The notes under the pieces were generated by a model, which saw only the letters and a list, made by a program, of their open reading frames with translations, ran no database searches and was not told the origin of the DNA. A stretch of DNA of 14,213 bases, taken from JAIPEK01 sp041685935 (GTDB lineage Bacteria > Desulfobacterota > Desulfobacteria > Desulfobacterales > Desulfobacteraceae). Positions 1 through 7,629 of the stretch are shown one piece after another. Location of the stretch: the NCBI GenBank assembly GCA_041685935.1, contig JAWLES010000049.1, forward strand, positions 1 to 14,213, given 5' to 3'. Both the position numbers and the translations under genes were made by a program. Within the stretch, counting starts at the first letter, position 1. Every line of letters starts with the position of its first letter.

Positions 1-1029
1 CTTGTGATGAATTATGCAGGCAAGTTTGATGAATACAAGGATATTAAAAACAGGATCGGAAAAATGGACCGTGTGACTAACGTTTCACCGCTCGTTTTTT
101 CACAGGCGATGATCCGGGCAGGTAAAAGTTTTTCAGGGGTTATGCTCAGAGGTATTGATCCGGAAACCAAAACAAGTCTGATCCAGGGATTCAGTTCTTC
201 AGAGCTGAAAAAGGTTCTCAATAAGGGAGTTTCAGGTTCCAAAGCTCCGGGGATCGTGCTCGGCAGGGAGCTTGCCCGTAAAATCGGGGCGGACAAAGGG
301 GACGGGATTATTCTGGTCAGCCCTTCAGGGCTAATCTCCCCGGTGGGTCATGTCCCTTCCATGCGGCGCTTTAAAGTTACCGGCACTTTCAGTTCCGGAA
401 TGTATGAGTATGACAGTGCCATTGCGTACGTTCATATTGACGAGGCTTTACGCCATGAAGGCGGGAAGGGAATTTCAGCGCTCGGGATCTGGATTGATGA
501 TGTATTCAAGACAAAATCTTTTTCAGAAAAGAATTTGTCTTTTCTTGAGCCTCCTTTTTATGTTAATGACTGGATGGACATTAACAAGAGCCTTTTTTCA
601 GCATTGAAGCTGGAAAAAACGGCAATGTTCATTATCCTGACCCTGATCATTCTTGTGGCGGCATTCAACATAGCAAGCGCACTGATCATGATGGTGATGG
701 AAAAGACAAGGGACATTGCCGTACTCAAGGCCATGGGAGCAACAAACAGGGTTATAAGAAAGATATTTATGATAAAGGGAATGATCATCGGCCTGTCAGG
801 CACTCTTCTGGGGACTTTTCTGGGAGTGGGGGTCTGTGTGCTTTTAACCCGGTACAAATTCATCCACCTTCCCGAAGCTTACCCGTTTTCAACCCTGCCT
901 GTACAGCTCAACGCAGTTGATGTGACAGTTATTGCCGCCAGTGCCATGCTGATCTGCTTTTTTTCCACAATCTATCCGGCTGTTAAAGCATCAAAAATGA
1001 ATCCTGTTGAGGCTTTGAGATATGGATGA
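1..1029 (+). CDS. lolC: LolC/LolE-type lipoprotein-releasing ABC transporter permease (5' end outside window)
   Basis: Inner-membrane permease of the Lol system, which extracts outer-membrane lipoproteins from the inner membrane and hands them to LolA. The window opens inside the gene: the frame is open from base 1, and about 342 codons are present against roughly 400-415 in the family, so the first transmembrane helix and some periplasmic sequence are missing. The visible part has a MacB-like periplasmic domain, then three hydrophobic segments at about fragment residues 209-232, 258-283 and 308-332. After the first of these comes the family motif EKTRDIAVLKAMGA, the coupling-helix region that contacts LolD. 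The C-terminus ends in the typical P-x-EALRYG. The stop overlaps the start of lolD by 8 nt, so the two are probably translationally coupled. LolC and LolE cannot be told apart from this fragment; many lineages outside the gammaproteobacteria have one permease forming a homodimer. Confidence 0.9.
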   Translation, partial: LVMNYAGKFDEYKDIKNRIGKMDRVTNVSPLVFSQAMIRAGKSFSGVMLRGIDPETKTSLIQGFSSSELKKVLNKGVSGSKAPGIVLGRELARKIGADKGDGIILVSPSGLISPVGHVPSMRRFKVTGTFSSGMYEYDSAIAYVHIDEALRHEGGKGISALGIWIDDVFKTKSFSEKNLSFLEPPFYVNDWMDINKSLFSALKLEKTAMFIILTLIILVAAFNIASALIMMVMEKTRDIAVLKAMGATNRVIRKIFMIKGMIIGLSGTLLGTFLGVGVCVLLTRYKFIHLPEAYPFSTLPVQLNAVDVTVIAASAMLICFFSTIYPAVKASKMNPVEALRYG

Positions 1030-1729
1030 TCAGAGTGAAAACCTTCTTTTACTCAGGTCCATTTCAAAGGGCTTTCATGCAAAGACTGAAAAGATCGATA
1101 TCCTGAATGATGCCCATCTGACTGTAAAAAAGGGTGAAACCATAGCGGTTGTGGGAGCATCCGGCATTGGCAAGTCCACTCTTTTAAACATCATCGGAAC
1201 CATAGACCGGCCGGATAAAGGTCAGATTTATTTTAAAAAAAGCGACCTTCTTGCAATGAATGACGAGAAACTTGCCTTGTTTAGAAATTCCAGGGTGGGT
1301 TTTGTATTTCAGTTTCACCATCTTTTGTCAGGGTTTACCGCATTTGAAAATGTCATGATGCCGTGTATGATCGGCCGGAAAAACAAGAGAGATGTTGAAA
1401 AATCCGTTTGTGATATATTGGAAAGGGTCGGCTTGGAAAAAAGGGTTTACCACCGTGTGGAAGAGCTTTCCGGTGGAGAACAGCAGCGTGTTGCTCTTGC
1501 CCGGGCCCTGGTCAATCAGCCCGACATACTGCTTGCGGACGAGCCTACCGGAAATCTGGACAGGAAAAACAGCCGGTCCGTTCATGAACTTATGGACGAG
1601 TTGAACAAAGAAATGGGGATGACAGTTATTGTGGTAACACACAACAATGAGCTTGCAGATATAATGGAAAGAAAAGTAAGTATTGCAGACGGCAGGATAG
1701 TACCTGTTTCATCTTTTAAACAAAAATAG
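1022..1729 (+). CDS. lolD: LolD, ATPase of the lipoprotein-releasing LolCDE complex
   Basis: Cytoplasmic ATP-binding subunit that powers lipoprotein release by the LolC/E permease. The 235-residue protein matches the family length and has all nucleotide-binding motifs in order: Walker A GASGIGKST (45-53), Q-loop Gln97, signature LSGGEQQ (149-155), Walker B ending ILLADE (169-174), D-loop GNLD (177-180) and H-loop His207. The stretch after the Q-loop (FHHLLSGFTAFENVMMP) is typical of the LolD/MacB/FtsE subfamily. The ATG lies 8 nt inside the end of the permease gene, which fits a stoichiometric partner. bamA follows after 18 nt. By motifs alone a MacB-type exporter ATPase would be possible; the adjacent LolC/E permease and the outer-membrane biogenesis context favour LolD. 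Confidence 0.93.
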   Translation: MDDQSENLLLLRSISKGFHAKTEKIDILNDAHLTVKKGETIAVVGASGIGKSTLLNIIGTIDRPDKGQIYFKKSDLLAMNDEKLALFRNSRVGFVFQFHHLLSGFTAFENVMMPCMIGRKNKRDVEKSVCDILERVGLEKRVYHRVEELSGGEQQRVALARALVNQPDILLADEPTGNLDRKNSRSVHELMDELNKEMGMTVIVVTHNNELADIMERKVSIADGRIVPVSSFKQK

Positions 1730-1747
1730 AAGAATAGGGCAGTGCCA

Positions 1748-4387
1748 ATGACTATAAGGAGCTTGAAACTGATTTTTCTTCCCGCGACGTTGCTGACGCT
1801 TTTGCTGCCGGCTCTTGCCGGTGCTGATAACGATGTCAAAGTCGGGGTGTTCCCTTTTGCCGTTCATGCGGATAAAAAGATGGAGTATTTAAATGAGAAA
1901 ATTCCCCTCATGGTAATTGATCATCTTAAAAAAGAAGGGGCGGAGAGTTTTTATATTGATGACCCGTCCGTGACACCGGATACGGATGCGGATAAACTGA
2001 AAAAACTGGGGATCAAATACGGTGCTGATTATTTGGTGTATGGCAGTATATTTTCAGCAGGAGGCGGCATCAGCATAGACACACGGATGGTAGGCGTTTA
2101 CGAGGATGATATCGATCATACGTTTTATTCGGAAGCAAAGGGGATGGAAAATCTGTCCGGAGCCTCAAGGGAACTCTCTAAAAAAGTAACAAGTGAGATC
2201 TTCAAGAAAAAAATTATAGAATCCATTGAGGTTGAGGGTAATAAACGGATTGAAAGCGACGCTGTAATTCGGACCATAGAGACACAGGTCCGGGATGTCG
2301 TTAACAGTGAGCGCCTGTCGGATGATTTGAGCCGAATATATAAAATGGGATATTTTGAAGATGTGCGGGTATCCCAGGAGAACCTGGGTGCAGGGGTGAA
2401 AATCATCTTTAAGGTGGAGGAAAAACCTTCGGTCAGAAAGATCCTTTTTGAAAAAAATCATGTTTATGATAATGAAAAACTTAGGGAAGCCATACATACC
2501 AGTACGGGTTCCATTTTGAATGTTTTTAAAATCAAGGAGGATCTGAAAAGGATCGAGCATTTGTATAAAACCAAAAATTATCATAATTGCGAGATTTCCT
2601 ATGAAGTGAATCAGTTAGAGCAAAACCAGGCGGATATTGTATTCCGGGTCGACGAGGGGGAAAAGCTTAAAATTGAGGATATTTCTTTTGAAGGTAATGA
2701 ACATTTTGATGACAAAGACCTTAAAAAGAGAATGAAGACCAAGGAAAAGGGTTTTTTCCACTGGATCACCTCATCCGGCGACCTTGACCGGAACGAACTT
2801 GAGCGGGACGTTCTCAGGATCGAGTCCTTTTATAAGAATAACGGATATATTGACGCCAGGATATCCGAACCGGAAATAGAGTTTCAGGAAAAGAGCATTT
2901 CCATTTCATTCGAGGTTGAGGAGGGGACTCAGTTTAAAATCGGAAAGATTGATTTAAAAGGGGACCTTATTTTGCCTGAATCCGAGATTATGGAAAAGCT
3001 GGAGTTTAAAGAATCCGGCATGTACAACAGGGAACTTATCCGGAAGGGGGTTTTCGATCTTACTGATGCTTATGCCAACAAGGGATTTGCCAATGCCGAC
3101 ATCTCACCCGCCATTGACAAGGATGAGGAAAAGGGGGTTGTGGATATCACCCTTGTCATTAAAAAGGGATCTCCGGTCTATTTTGAAAGGGTTATGATCA
3201 GCGGAAATACAAAAACCCGGGACAAAGTCATCCGCAGGCAGCTCAAGGTATATGACAAGGGATTGTACAGCAAAAAGGACATTCAGCGGAGCATGCGGAA
3301 CCTGAGACGGCTGGATTACTTTGAAGAAGTAGACCTTGAGCCTGTCAAGGGGAGCCGTGAAAACACAATGAACCTGAATGTTGATGTAAAAGAAAAATCA
3401 ACCGGCGCCTTTACATTCGGAGGTGGATACAGCAGTGATACTGAGCTTTTCGGTCTTGTATCGGTCAGGGAGAAAAACTTGTTCGGAAGAGGGCAGGAGG
3501 CTGAAGTCAAGGCTGAAGTTTCAGATGAATCCAGCAAATTCATGCTCAGTTTTACAGAGCCATGGCTTTTTGATATCCCGTTGAGATCCGGAATAGAGCT
3601 GTATAACTGGGAGAAAGAGTATGATCACTATGATAAGGATTCAAAGGGAGGAGCCCTGAAATTCAGTTATCCTGTTTTTGATTATACCCGGGTAGGTATG
3701 AAATATGGATTCGAGGATTTTGAAATTTCAAATGTTGATGAAAAGTACACAAGCGTGGACAAGGGCACCTATGTTACCAGCAGTCTGATGCCTTTTATAA
3801 GCAGGGATTCCAGGGATCAGACGTTTGTTCCCACCGAAGGCTCTTTAAATAAAATTTCCGTTGAATATGCAGGCGGCCCCCTGGGAGGTGAAATAGATTT
3901 CATCAAATATTATGTGGAAACCGGATGGTATTTTCCTCTCTTCTGGAAATTGACCGGAGTACTGCATGCAGAGGGGGGATATCTGGATGATCAGACCGAC
4001 GGAGATACCGATATCGACTACGAACGGTTTTATCTCGGCGGCATTAATTCCATAAGGGGGTTTGATTCAGGAGATATAGATGCGACTCCCAAGGGTCAGC
4101 TCGAAGAAAGAGGCGGAGAAAAGTATGTCCAGTTCAATGCGGAGATTACTTTTCCGCTTGCTGAAGACATGGGATTGACCGGGGTTGTATTTTACGACCA
4201 GGGGGATGTGTATAAGGATGGTGAAGATATTGATCTGGGAGACAATTTTTCAAGCTACGGTGCAGGCCTGAGATGGAAATCCCCCGTCGGACCGATAAGG
4301 ATCGAATACGGACGCGTTCTTGAAGGACATGATGTGGAATCGAGTGGTTCAGGGCGATGGCAGTTTACTGTTGGAGCCTTTTTTTAA
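1748..4387 (+). CDS. bamA: BamA, outer membrane protein assembly factor with an extra N-terminal domain
   Basis: Central subunit of the BAM complex, which folds and inserts beta-barrel proteins into the outer membrane. I start it at ATG 1748 because AGGG at 1736-1739 sits 8 nt upstream; GTG 1742 in the same frame is too close to that site. The product is 879 aa. Order: signal peptide (about 1-27, hydrophobic core ending PALAGA), an extra alpha/beta domain (about 28-150), five POTRA repeats (about 156-548; the first begins IESIEVEGNKRI), then a 16-strand Omp85 barrel (551-879) opening with FTFGGGYSSD. The conserved loop-6 motif is IRGF at 769-772, equivalent to VRGF. The last strand WQFTVGAFF ends in Phe, as expected of a beta-signal. 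The extra domain contains VGVFPF and later GADYLVYGSIF...ISIDTRMV, a pattern resembling TolB-N/CsgG/FlgO-like domains; that assignment is inference. The next gene encodes the periplasmic chaperone OmpH/Skp. Confidence 0.95.
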   Translation: MTIRSLKLIFLPATLLTLLLPALAGADNDVKVGVFPFAVHADKKMEYLNEKIPLMVIDHLKKEGAESFYIDDPSVTPDTDADKLKKLGIKYGADYLVYGSIFSAGGGISIDTRMVGVYEDDIDHTFYSEAKGMENLSGASRELSKKVTSEIFKKKIIESIEVEGNKRIESDAVIRTIETQVRDVVNSERLSDDLSRIYKMGYFEDVRVSQENLGAGVKIIFKVEEKPSVRKILFEKNHVYDNEKLREAIHTSTGSILNVFKIKEDLKRIEHLYKTKNYHNCEISYEVNQLEQNQADIVFRVDEGEKLKIEDISFEGNEHFDDKDLKKRMKTKEKGFFHWITSSGDLDRNELERDVLRIESFYKNNGYIDARISEPEIEFQEKSISISFEVEEGTQFKIGKIDLKGDLILPESEIMEKLEFKESGMYNRELIRKGVFDLTDAYANKGFANADISPAIDKDEEKGVVDITLVIKKGSPVYFERVMISGNTKTRDKVIRRQLKVYDKGLYSKKDIQRSMRNLRRLDYFEEVDLEPVKGSRENTMNLNVDVKEKSTGAFTFGGGYSSDTELFGLVSVREKNLFGRGQEAEVKAEVSDESSKFMLSFTEPWLFDIPLRSGIELYNWEKEYDHYDKDSKGGALKFSYPVFDYTRVGMKYGFEDFEISNVDEKYTSVDKGTYVTSSLMPFISRDSRDQTFVPTEGSLNKISVEYAGGPLGGEIDFIKYYVETGWYFPLFWKLTGVLHAEGGYLDDQTDGDTDIDYERFYLGGINSIRGFDSGDIDATPKGQLEERGGEKYVQFNAEITFPLAEDMGLTGVVFYDQGDVYKDGEDIDLGDNFSSYGAGLRWKSPVGPIRIEYGRVLEGHDVESSGSGRWQFTVGAFF

Positions 4388-4418
4388 ATCAGAACTGATA
4401 CTTTTTTAGGAGGGAAGA

Positions 4419-4958
4419 ATGAAAAATATTTTTGCTGTTACGTTCACAACCGTTTTGTTTGTTTGTCTGTTTTCCGTTGCCGGATATTCTTCGGATATAT
4501 CCAAAATCGGGCTGGTGGACTTTCAACAGATTCTGAAGGAATCCAGTGCCGGAAAATCCGCCCGGCAGAAAATCAACAAGCGGGGCAAGGAACTTGAAAC
4601 AAATCTCAAGGAGATGCAGGATAAAATCGAGGGGCTCAGGGAAAAGCTGGAAAAAGAGGCTCTTGTCATGAGCCAGGAGCAACGGGAGCAAAAACAAAGA
4701 GAGATTCGAATCAAGATCAATGATTTCAAGCAGAAGAATGAGCAGTACAAAGAAGACTTTAAGGAAATGAGGGAAGAGGTCATCAACAACATGCAGGAAG
4801 AGGTTTTCGGCCTGGCCAGGGAAATCGGTGAGGAACAGGAATATACACTTATTATTGAAAAAAGTGCTGCAGGTGTGCTCTATTCTTCGGATGCCATCGA
4901 TATTACGGACGAGGTGATTTCCCGTTACAATGAAGACATCTCCGAGCTTGAGCAGTAG
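4419..4958 (+). CDS. OmpH/Skp family periplasmic chaperone
   Basis: Periplasmic holdase that carries unfolded outer-membrane proteins to BAM. The 179-residue protein starts with a signal peptide (MKN, then a hydrophobic stretch to about residue 23, likely cleavage near AGYSS). Next comes the family's opening strand KIGLVDFQQILKES, where related proteins read IGVVDxxxxL. A long, highly charged coiled coil (about 45-125, rich in K, E, Q and R) forms the tentacle. The C-terminus returns to the body domain with YTLIIEKSAAGVLYSSDAIDITDEVI, close to the usual pattern of OmpH proteins. The start has the strongest Shine-Dalgarno in the cluster, AGGAGGG at 4408-4414, consistent with high expression of an abundant chaperone. 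The position between bamA and lpxD is the common order in proteobacteria. Confidence 0.92.
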   Translation: MKNIFAVTFTTVLFVCLFSVAGYSSDISKIGLVDFQQILKESSAGKSARQKINKRGKELETNLKEMQDKIEGLREKLEKEALVMSQEQREQKQREIRIKINDFKQKNEQYKEDFKEMREEVINNMQEEVFGLAREIGEEQEYTLIIEKSAAGVLYSSDAIDITDEVISRYNEDISELEQ

Positions 4959-4970
4959 CGGTTTTATTTA

Positions 4971-6020
4971 ATGCATCTTACTGTAAAAGAGATAGCACGG
5001 ATAATAAACGCTGATATATCCGGCAACGAAAATCTTAAGATCAATGATGCGCAGTCTTTTGAGTCGGCTTCAGCCGAGGCCGTCACCTTTGCATCCGATG
5101 TTCGTTTTTTGAAAAAACTGAATTCAACCAACGCCGGTGCCGTGATTGTGCCGGATGATTTTTCCAAATTTTCTGATGAAACAGGGCCCGACCTTCCGGT
5201 TCTTTTGAAGGTTAAGGATCCCAAATACCACTTTTTTAAGATCCTGGCCCTGTTTTATCCGGAAAAACAATATCCCGGTTCGATATCGCGAACCGCCGTT
5301 ATAGGCATGAACGTTACGCTGGGAAAGGATGTATACATCGGCCACAATGCCCTGATAGGCGGGAACACAATCATTGGGGACCGTACCGTAGTCATGCCGA
5401 ACGTCTTCATCGGGGAGGACGTGTCCATTGGTGAGGACAGCGTGATAAAACCGAATGTCACCATAATGGAAAGATCCGAAATCGGCAGCAAGGTTATGAT
5501 CCATTCCGGAACCGTAATAGGAAGTGACGGGTTCGGTTTCACCCCTCATGACAGCGAGCATGAAAAGATTCTTCATGCAGGATATGTCCGGATTGACGAT
5601 CATGTTGAAATCGGTGCCTGCAATACCATTGACAGGGGGACTTTCGGCAGGACTCACATAATGGCGGGAGTAAAAACCGACAATCTGGTTCACATCGCCC
5701 ACAACGTTATCATCGGGAAAAGGAGCCTCATTGTCGGACAGGCAGGGATTGCAGGAAGCGCGACCATCGGAGAAAACGTGATTATAGCAGGCAAGGCCGG
5801 TGTTTCAGGTCACCTGCATGTGGGAGACAATGCCATTGTGGGGCCGGGCGCAGGCGTGACAAGTAATGTCCAGGCCGGCAAAATTGTTTCCGGAATTCCT
5901 CAGATGCCCCATAAACTCTGGCTTAAAATTGCCAGAATCCTTCCGCGGCTGCCGGAGATGAGAAAAAAAATGGCAATGCTTGAAAAAAAAATAACCGAAC
6001 TTGAACATAAGAAAGAGTAG
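4971..6020 (+). CDS. lpxD: LpxD, UDP-3-O-(3-hydroxyacyl)glucosamine N-acyltransferase
   Basis: Third step of lipid A synthesis: adds a 3-hydroxyacyl chain from acyl-ACP to the 2-amino group of UDP-3-O-acyl-glucosamine, in the cytoplasm. The 349 aa agree with the family (about 340-350). The N-terminal uridine-binding domain (about 1-100) is followed by a left-handed beta-helix of hexapeptide repeats (I-G-x-x-x and similar, about 105-315) and a charged C-terminal helix ending MRKKMAMLEKKITELEHKK. The signature GACNTIDRGTFG and the catalytic segment HIAHNVIIG are present; His244 aligns with the catalytic His239 of E. coli. No convincing Shine-Dalgarno precedes the ATG; the gene begins 12 nt after ompH, so coupling is likely. 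lpxA follows 16 nt after the stop, with no fabZ between. Confidence 0.95.
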   Translation: MHLTVKEIARIINADISGNENLKINDAQSFESASAEAVTFASDVRFLKKLNSTNAGAVIVPDDFSKFSDETGPDLPVLLKVKDPKYHFFKILALFYPEKQYPGSISRTAVIGMNVTLGKDVYIGHNALIGGNTIIGDRTVVMPNVFIGEDVSIGEDSVIKPNVTIMERSEIGSKVMIHSGTVIGSDGFGFTPHDSEHEKILHAGYVRIDDHVEIGACNTIDRGTFGRTHIMAGVKTDNLVHIAHNVIIGKRSLIVGQAGIAGSATIGENVIIAGKAGVSGHLHVGDNAIVGPGAGVTSNVQAGKIVSGIPQMPHKLWLKIARILPRLPEMRKKMAMLEKKITELEHKKE

Positions 6021-6036
6021 AGATTACGGAGAACGT

Positions 6037-6807
6037 ATGATTCATCCCACGGCAATTATTGATTCTTCGGCATGGATTGACAAAAATGTTTCAATCGGGC
6101 CTTATTCCATAATCAAAGGAGACGTCCGTATCGGGGCCGGAACCTCCATCGGCCCATATACCATCATTGATCAGTACGTCACCATAGAACCGGATTGCCG
6201 GATATTTCAGTATGCTTCAATCGGGGCCGCACCACAGGATTTGAAATTTCACGGAGAGGAGAGTTTTCTTAAAATCGGCAGGGGATCGATTATCCGCGAG
6301 TTTGTTACAATAAACAGAGGAACGCAGTTCGGTGGCGGTCATACGGAAATCGGAGAAGAAAACTACCTGATGGCCTATACCCACATCGCCCATGACTGTA
6401 AAACCGGAAAAAAAGTGATACTGGCTAACAACTCCACCCTGGCCGGACATATAGAGCTGGGTGACCATGTGACAGTGGGAGGGCTGGTGGCCATTCATCA
6501 GTTCGTTAAAATAGGGGATTATTCCTATATCGGAGGCAAATCAGCCGTGGTCAAGGATGTCCCGCCCTATGTGATTGCATCCGGTGACAGGGCCAGCCTT
6601 CACGGCCTGAACAGCGTTGGAATGAAACGTCATGATTTTTCCAAAACCGTTTTAAACGAACTTAAAAAGGCATACAGGATAGTATTCCGGATAGGGCTTA
6701 CAGTGCAGCAGGCTGTGGAGAGGGTTGAGGCGGAAGTTGAACAGATACCCGAAGTTGTCAATTTTATGAATTTTATACAAAATTCCAGCAGAGGCGTGAC
6801 CAGGTAA
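6037..6807 (+). CDS. lpxA: LpxA, UDP-N-acetylglucosamine 3-O-acyltransferase
   Basis: First committed enzyme of lipid A synthesis: transfers a 3-hydroxyacyl chain from ACP to the 3-OH of UDP-GlcNAc. I use ATG 6037 (256 aa), giving the family N-terminus MIHPTAIIDSSAWI with GGAG at 6028-6031 as ribosome site; the in-frame ATG at 6001 would put 12 odd residues in front and overlap lpxD. The left-handed beta-helix covers about 1-180, followed by the helical C-terminal domain from ASLHGLNSVGMKR onward. THIAHD holds the catalytic His119 (His125 in E. coli) and His116. VHQF-type segment IHQFVKIG contains His154 (His160 in E. coli). Gly167 corresponds to E. coli Gly173, the chain-length ruler residue, which suggests a C14 acyl chain; this is inference. 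lpxI starts 3 nt downstream. Confidence 0.96.
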   Translation: MIHPTAIIDSSAWIDKNVSIGPYSIIKGDVRIGAGTSIGPYTIIDQYVTIEPDCRIFQYASIGAAPQDLKFHGEESFLKIGRGSIIREFVTINRGTQFGGGHTEIGEENYLMAYTHIAHDCKTGKKVILANNSTLAGHIELGDHVTVGGLVAIHQFVKIGDYSYIGGKSAVVKDVPPYVIASGDRASLHGLNSVGMKRHDFSKTVLNELKKAYRIVFRIGLTVQQAVERVEAEVEQIPEVVNFMNFIQNSSRGVTR

Positions 6808-6810
6808 TTC

Positions 6811-7629
6811 ATGAAAATAGGGCTTATCGCAGGGGGAGGAGAGTTTCCAGGGCTGTTTGCAGGCAAAGCTTCCGAAAAGGGTTACGAAATATATGCTGCC
6901 GCATATATCAACGAGGCTGACAGCAAACTTTCAGAGTGTGTTCACGCCCTTGAATGGATACATCTCGGCCAGGTGAGCCGCCTTCTGAAATATTTCAAAA
7001 AAAACGGCATCCAGCAGGCTGTCATGCTGGGAACGGTTAAGAAAACCCGGATTTTTACGGATATAAAGCCTGATTTCAAAGCAGTTTCTTTTATAGCTTC
7101 ACTGGGCAGAACCCATGACGACCAGATACTCACCGCTTTTGCCGATCTCCTTGAAAAAGAAGGAATCCGTGTTTTGCCCTCCACTTTCCTGATTCCGGAA
7201 ATCGTCAACAAAAGGGGAGTCTGGACAAAAAGGAAGCCTTCTAAAACTGAAAAACACGATATCAGGGTAGGATGGCCCATTGCAAAGGAAATCGGCAGGT
7301 TTGACGTGGGACAGTGCATTGTTGTGGGAAATGGAAGCGTTCTTGCTGTTGAGGCTGTGGAAGGGACTGACGCCGCCATCAAGAGGGGGGCACAGCTTTC
7401 CGGGGGAACGGCGGTGGTTATCAAGGTTGCCAAGCCGGGCCAGGATCTTCGTTTCGACATGCCGACTTCGGGTTGCAAAACCGTTGAAACCATGCACAGA
7501 TACGGCGCAACCGCACTCGTTCTTGAAGCGGAAAAGAGCATTTCCTTTGAACGCAACCGCATGATCGAACTAGCTGATCAGCATGATATCGCAATCCAGG
7601 CCATGAGCAGTAAAGACTTTCAAGGATGA
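6811..7629 (+). CDS. lpxI: LpxI, UDP-2,3-diacylglucosamine pyrophosphatase (DUF1009 family)
   Basis: Cleaves UDP-2,3-diacylglucosamine to lipid X and UMP, the step catalysed by the unrelated LpxH in E. coli. It is a 272-residue cytoplasmic protein; the Caulobacter enzyme is of similar length. The N-terminal domain opens with the family signature MKIGLIAGGGEFPGLFA. The middle has GTVKKTRIF and the stretch GRTHDDQIL, and the C-terminal domain contains VEGTDAAIKRG and KPGQDLRFDMPTSGCKT. Asp216, in the DMPT motif, is probably the catalytically essential acidic residue known from Caulobacter LpxI; I infer this from the motif rather than an alignment. It sits exactly between lpxA and lpxB, the usual place of lpxI in organisms lacking lpxH. 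The stop overlaps the lpxB start as ATGA. Confidence 0.94.
   Translation: MKIGLIAGGGEFPGLFAGKASEKGYEIYAAAYINEADSKLSECVHALEWIHLGQVSRLLKYFKKNGIQQAVMLGTVKKTRIFTDIKPDFKAVSFIASLGRTHDDQILTAFADLLEKEGIRVLPSTFLIPEIVNKRGVWTKRKPSKTEKHDIRVGWPIAKEIGRFDVGQCIVVGNGSVLAVEAVEGTDAAIKRGAQLSGGTAVVIKVAKPGQDLRFDMPTSGCKTVETMHRYGATALVLEAEKSISFERNRMIELADQHDIAIQAMSSKDFQG

Noticed and set aside
1742..1747. GTG 1742 as bamA start
   Set aside because: Only 2 nt from the AGGG site, which is correctly spaced for ATG 1748.
6001..6036. Longer LpxA with 12 extra N-terminal residues from ATG 6001
   Set aside because: It overlaps lpxD by 20 nt, lacks a ribosome site, and gives residues not found in LpxA; ATG 6037 gives the family N-terminus after GGAG.
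6942..7562. 206-codon minus-strand ORF opposite lpxI, and similar antisense frames across the window (for example 5124-5702)
   Set aside because: They lie fully opposite well-recognised genes, have no recognisable motifs, and look like products of codon bias on the other strand.
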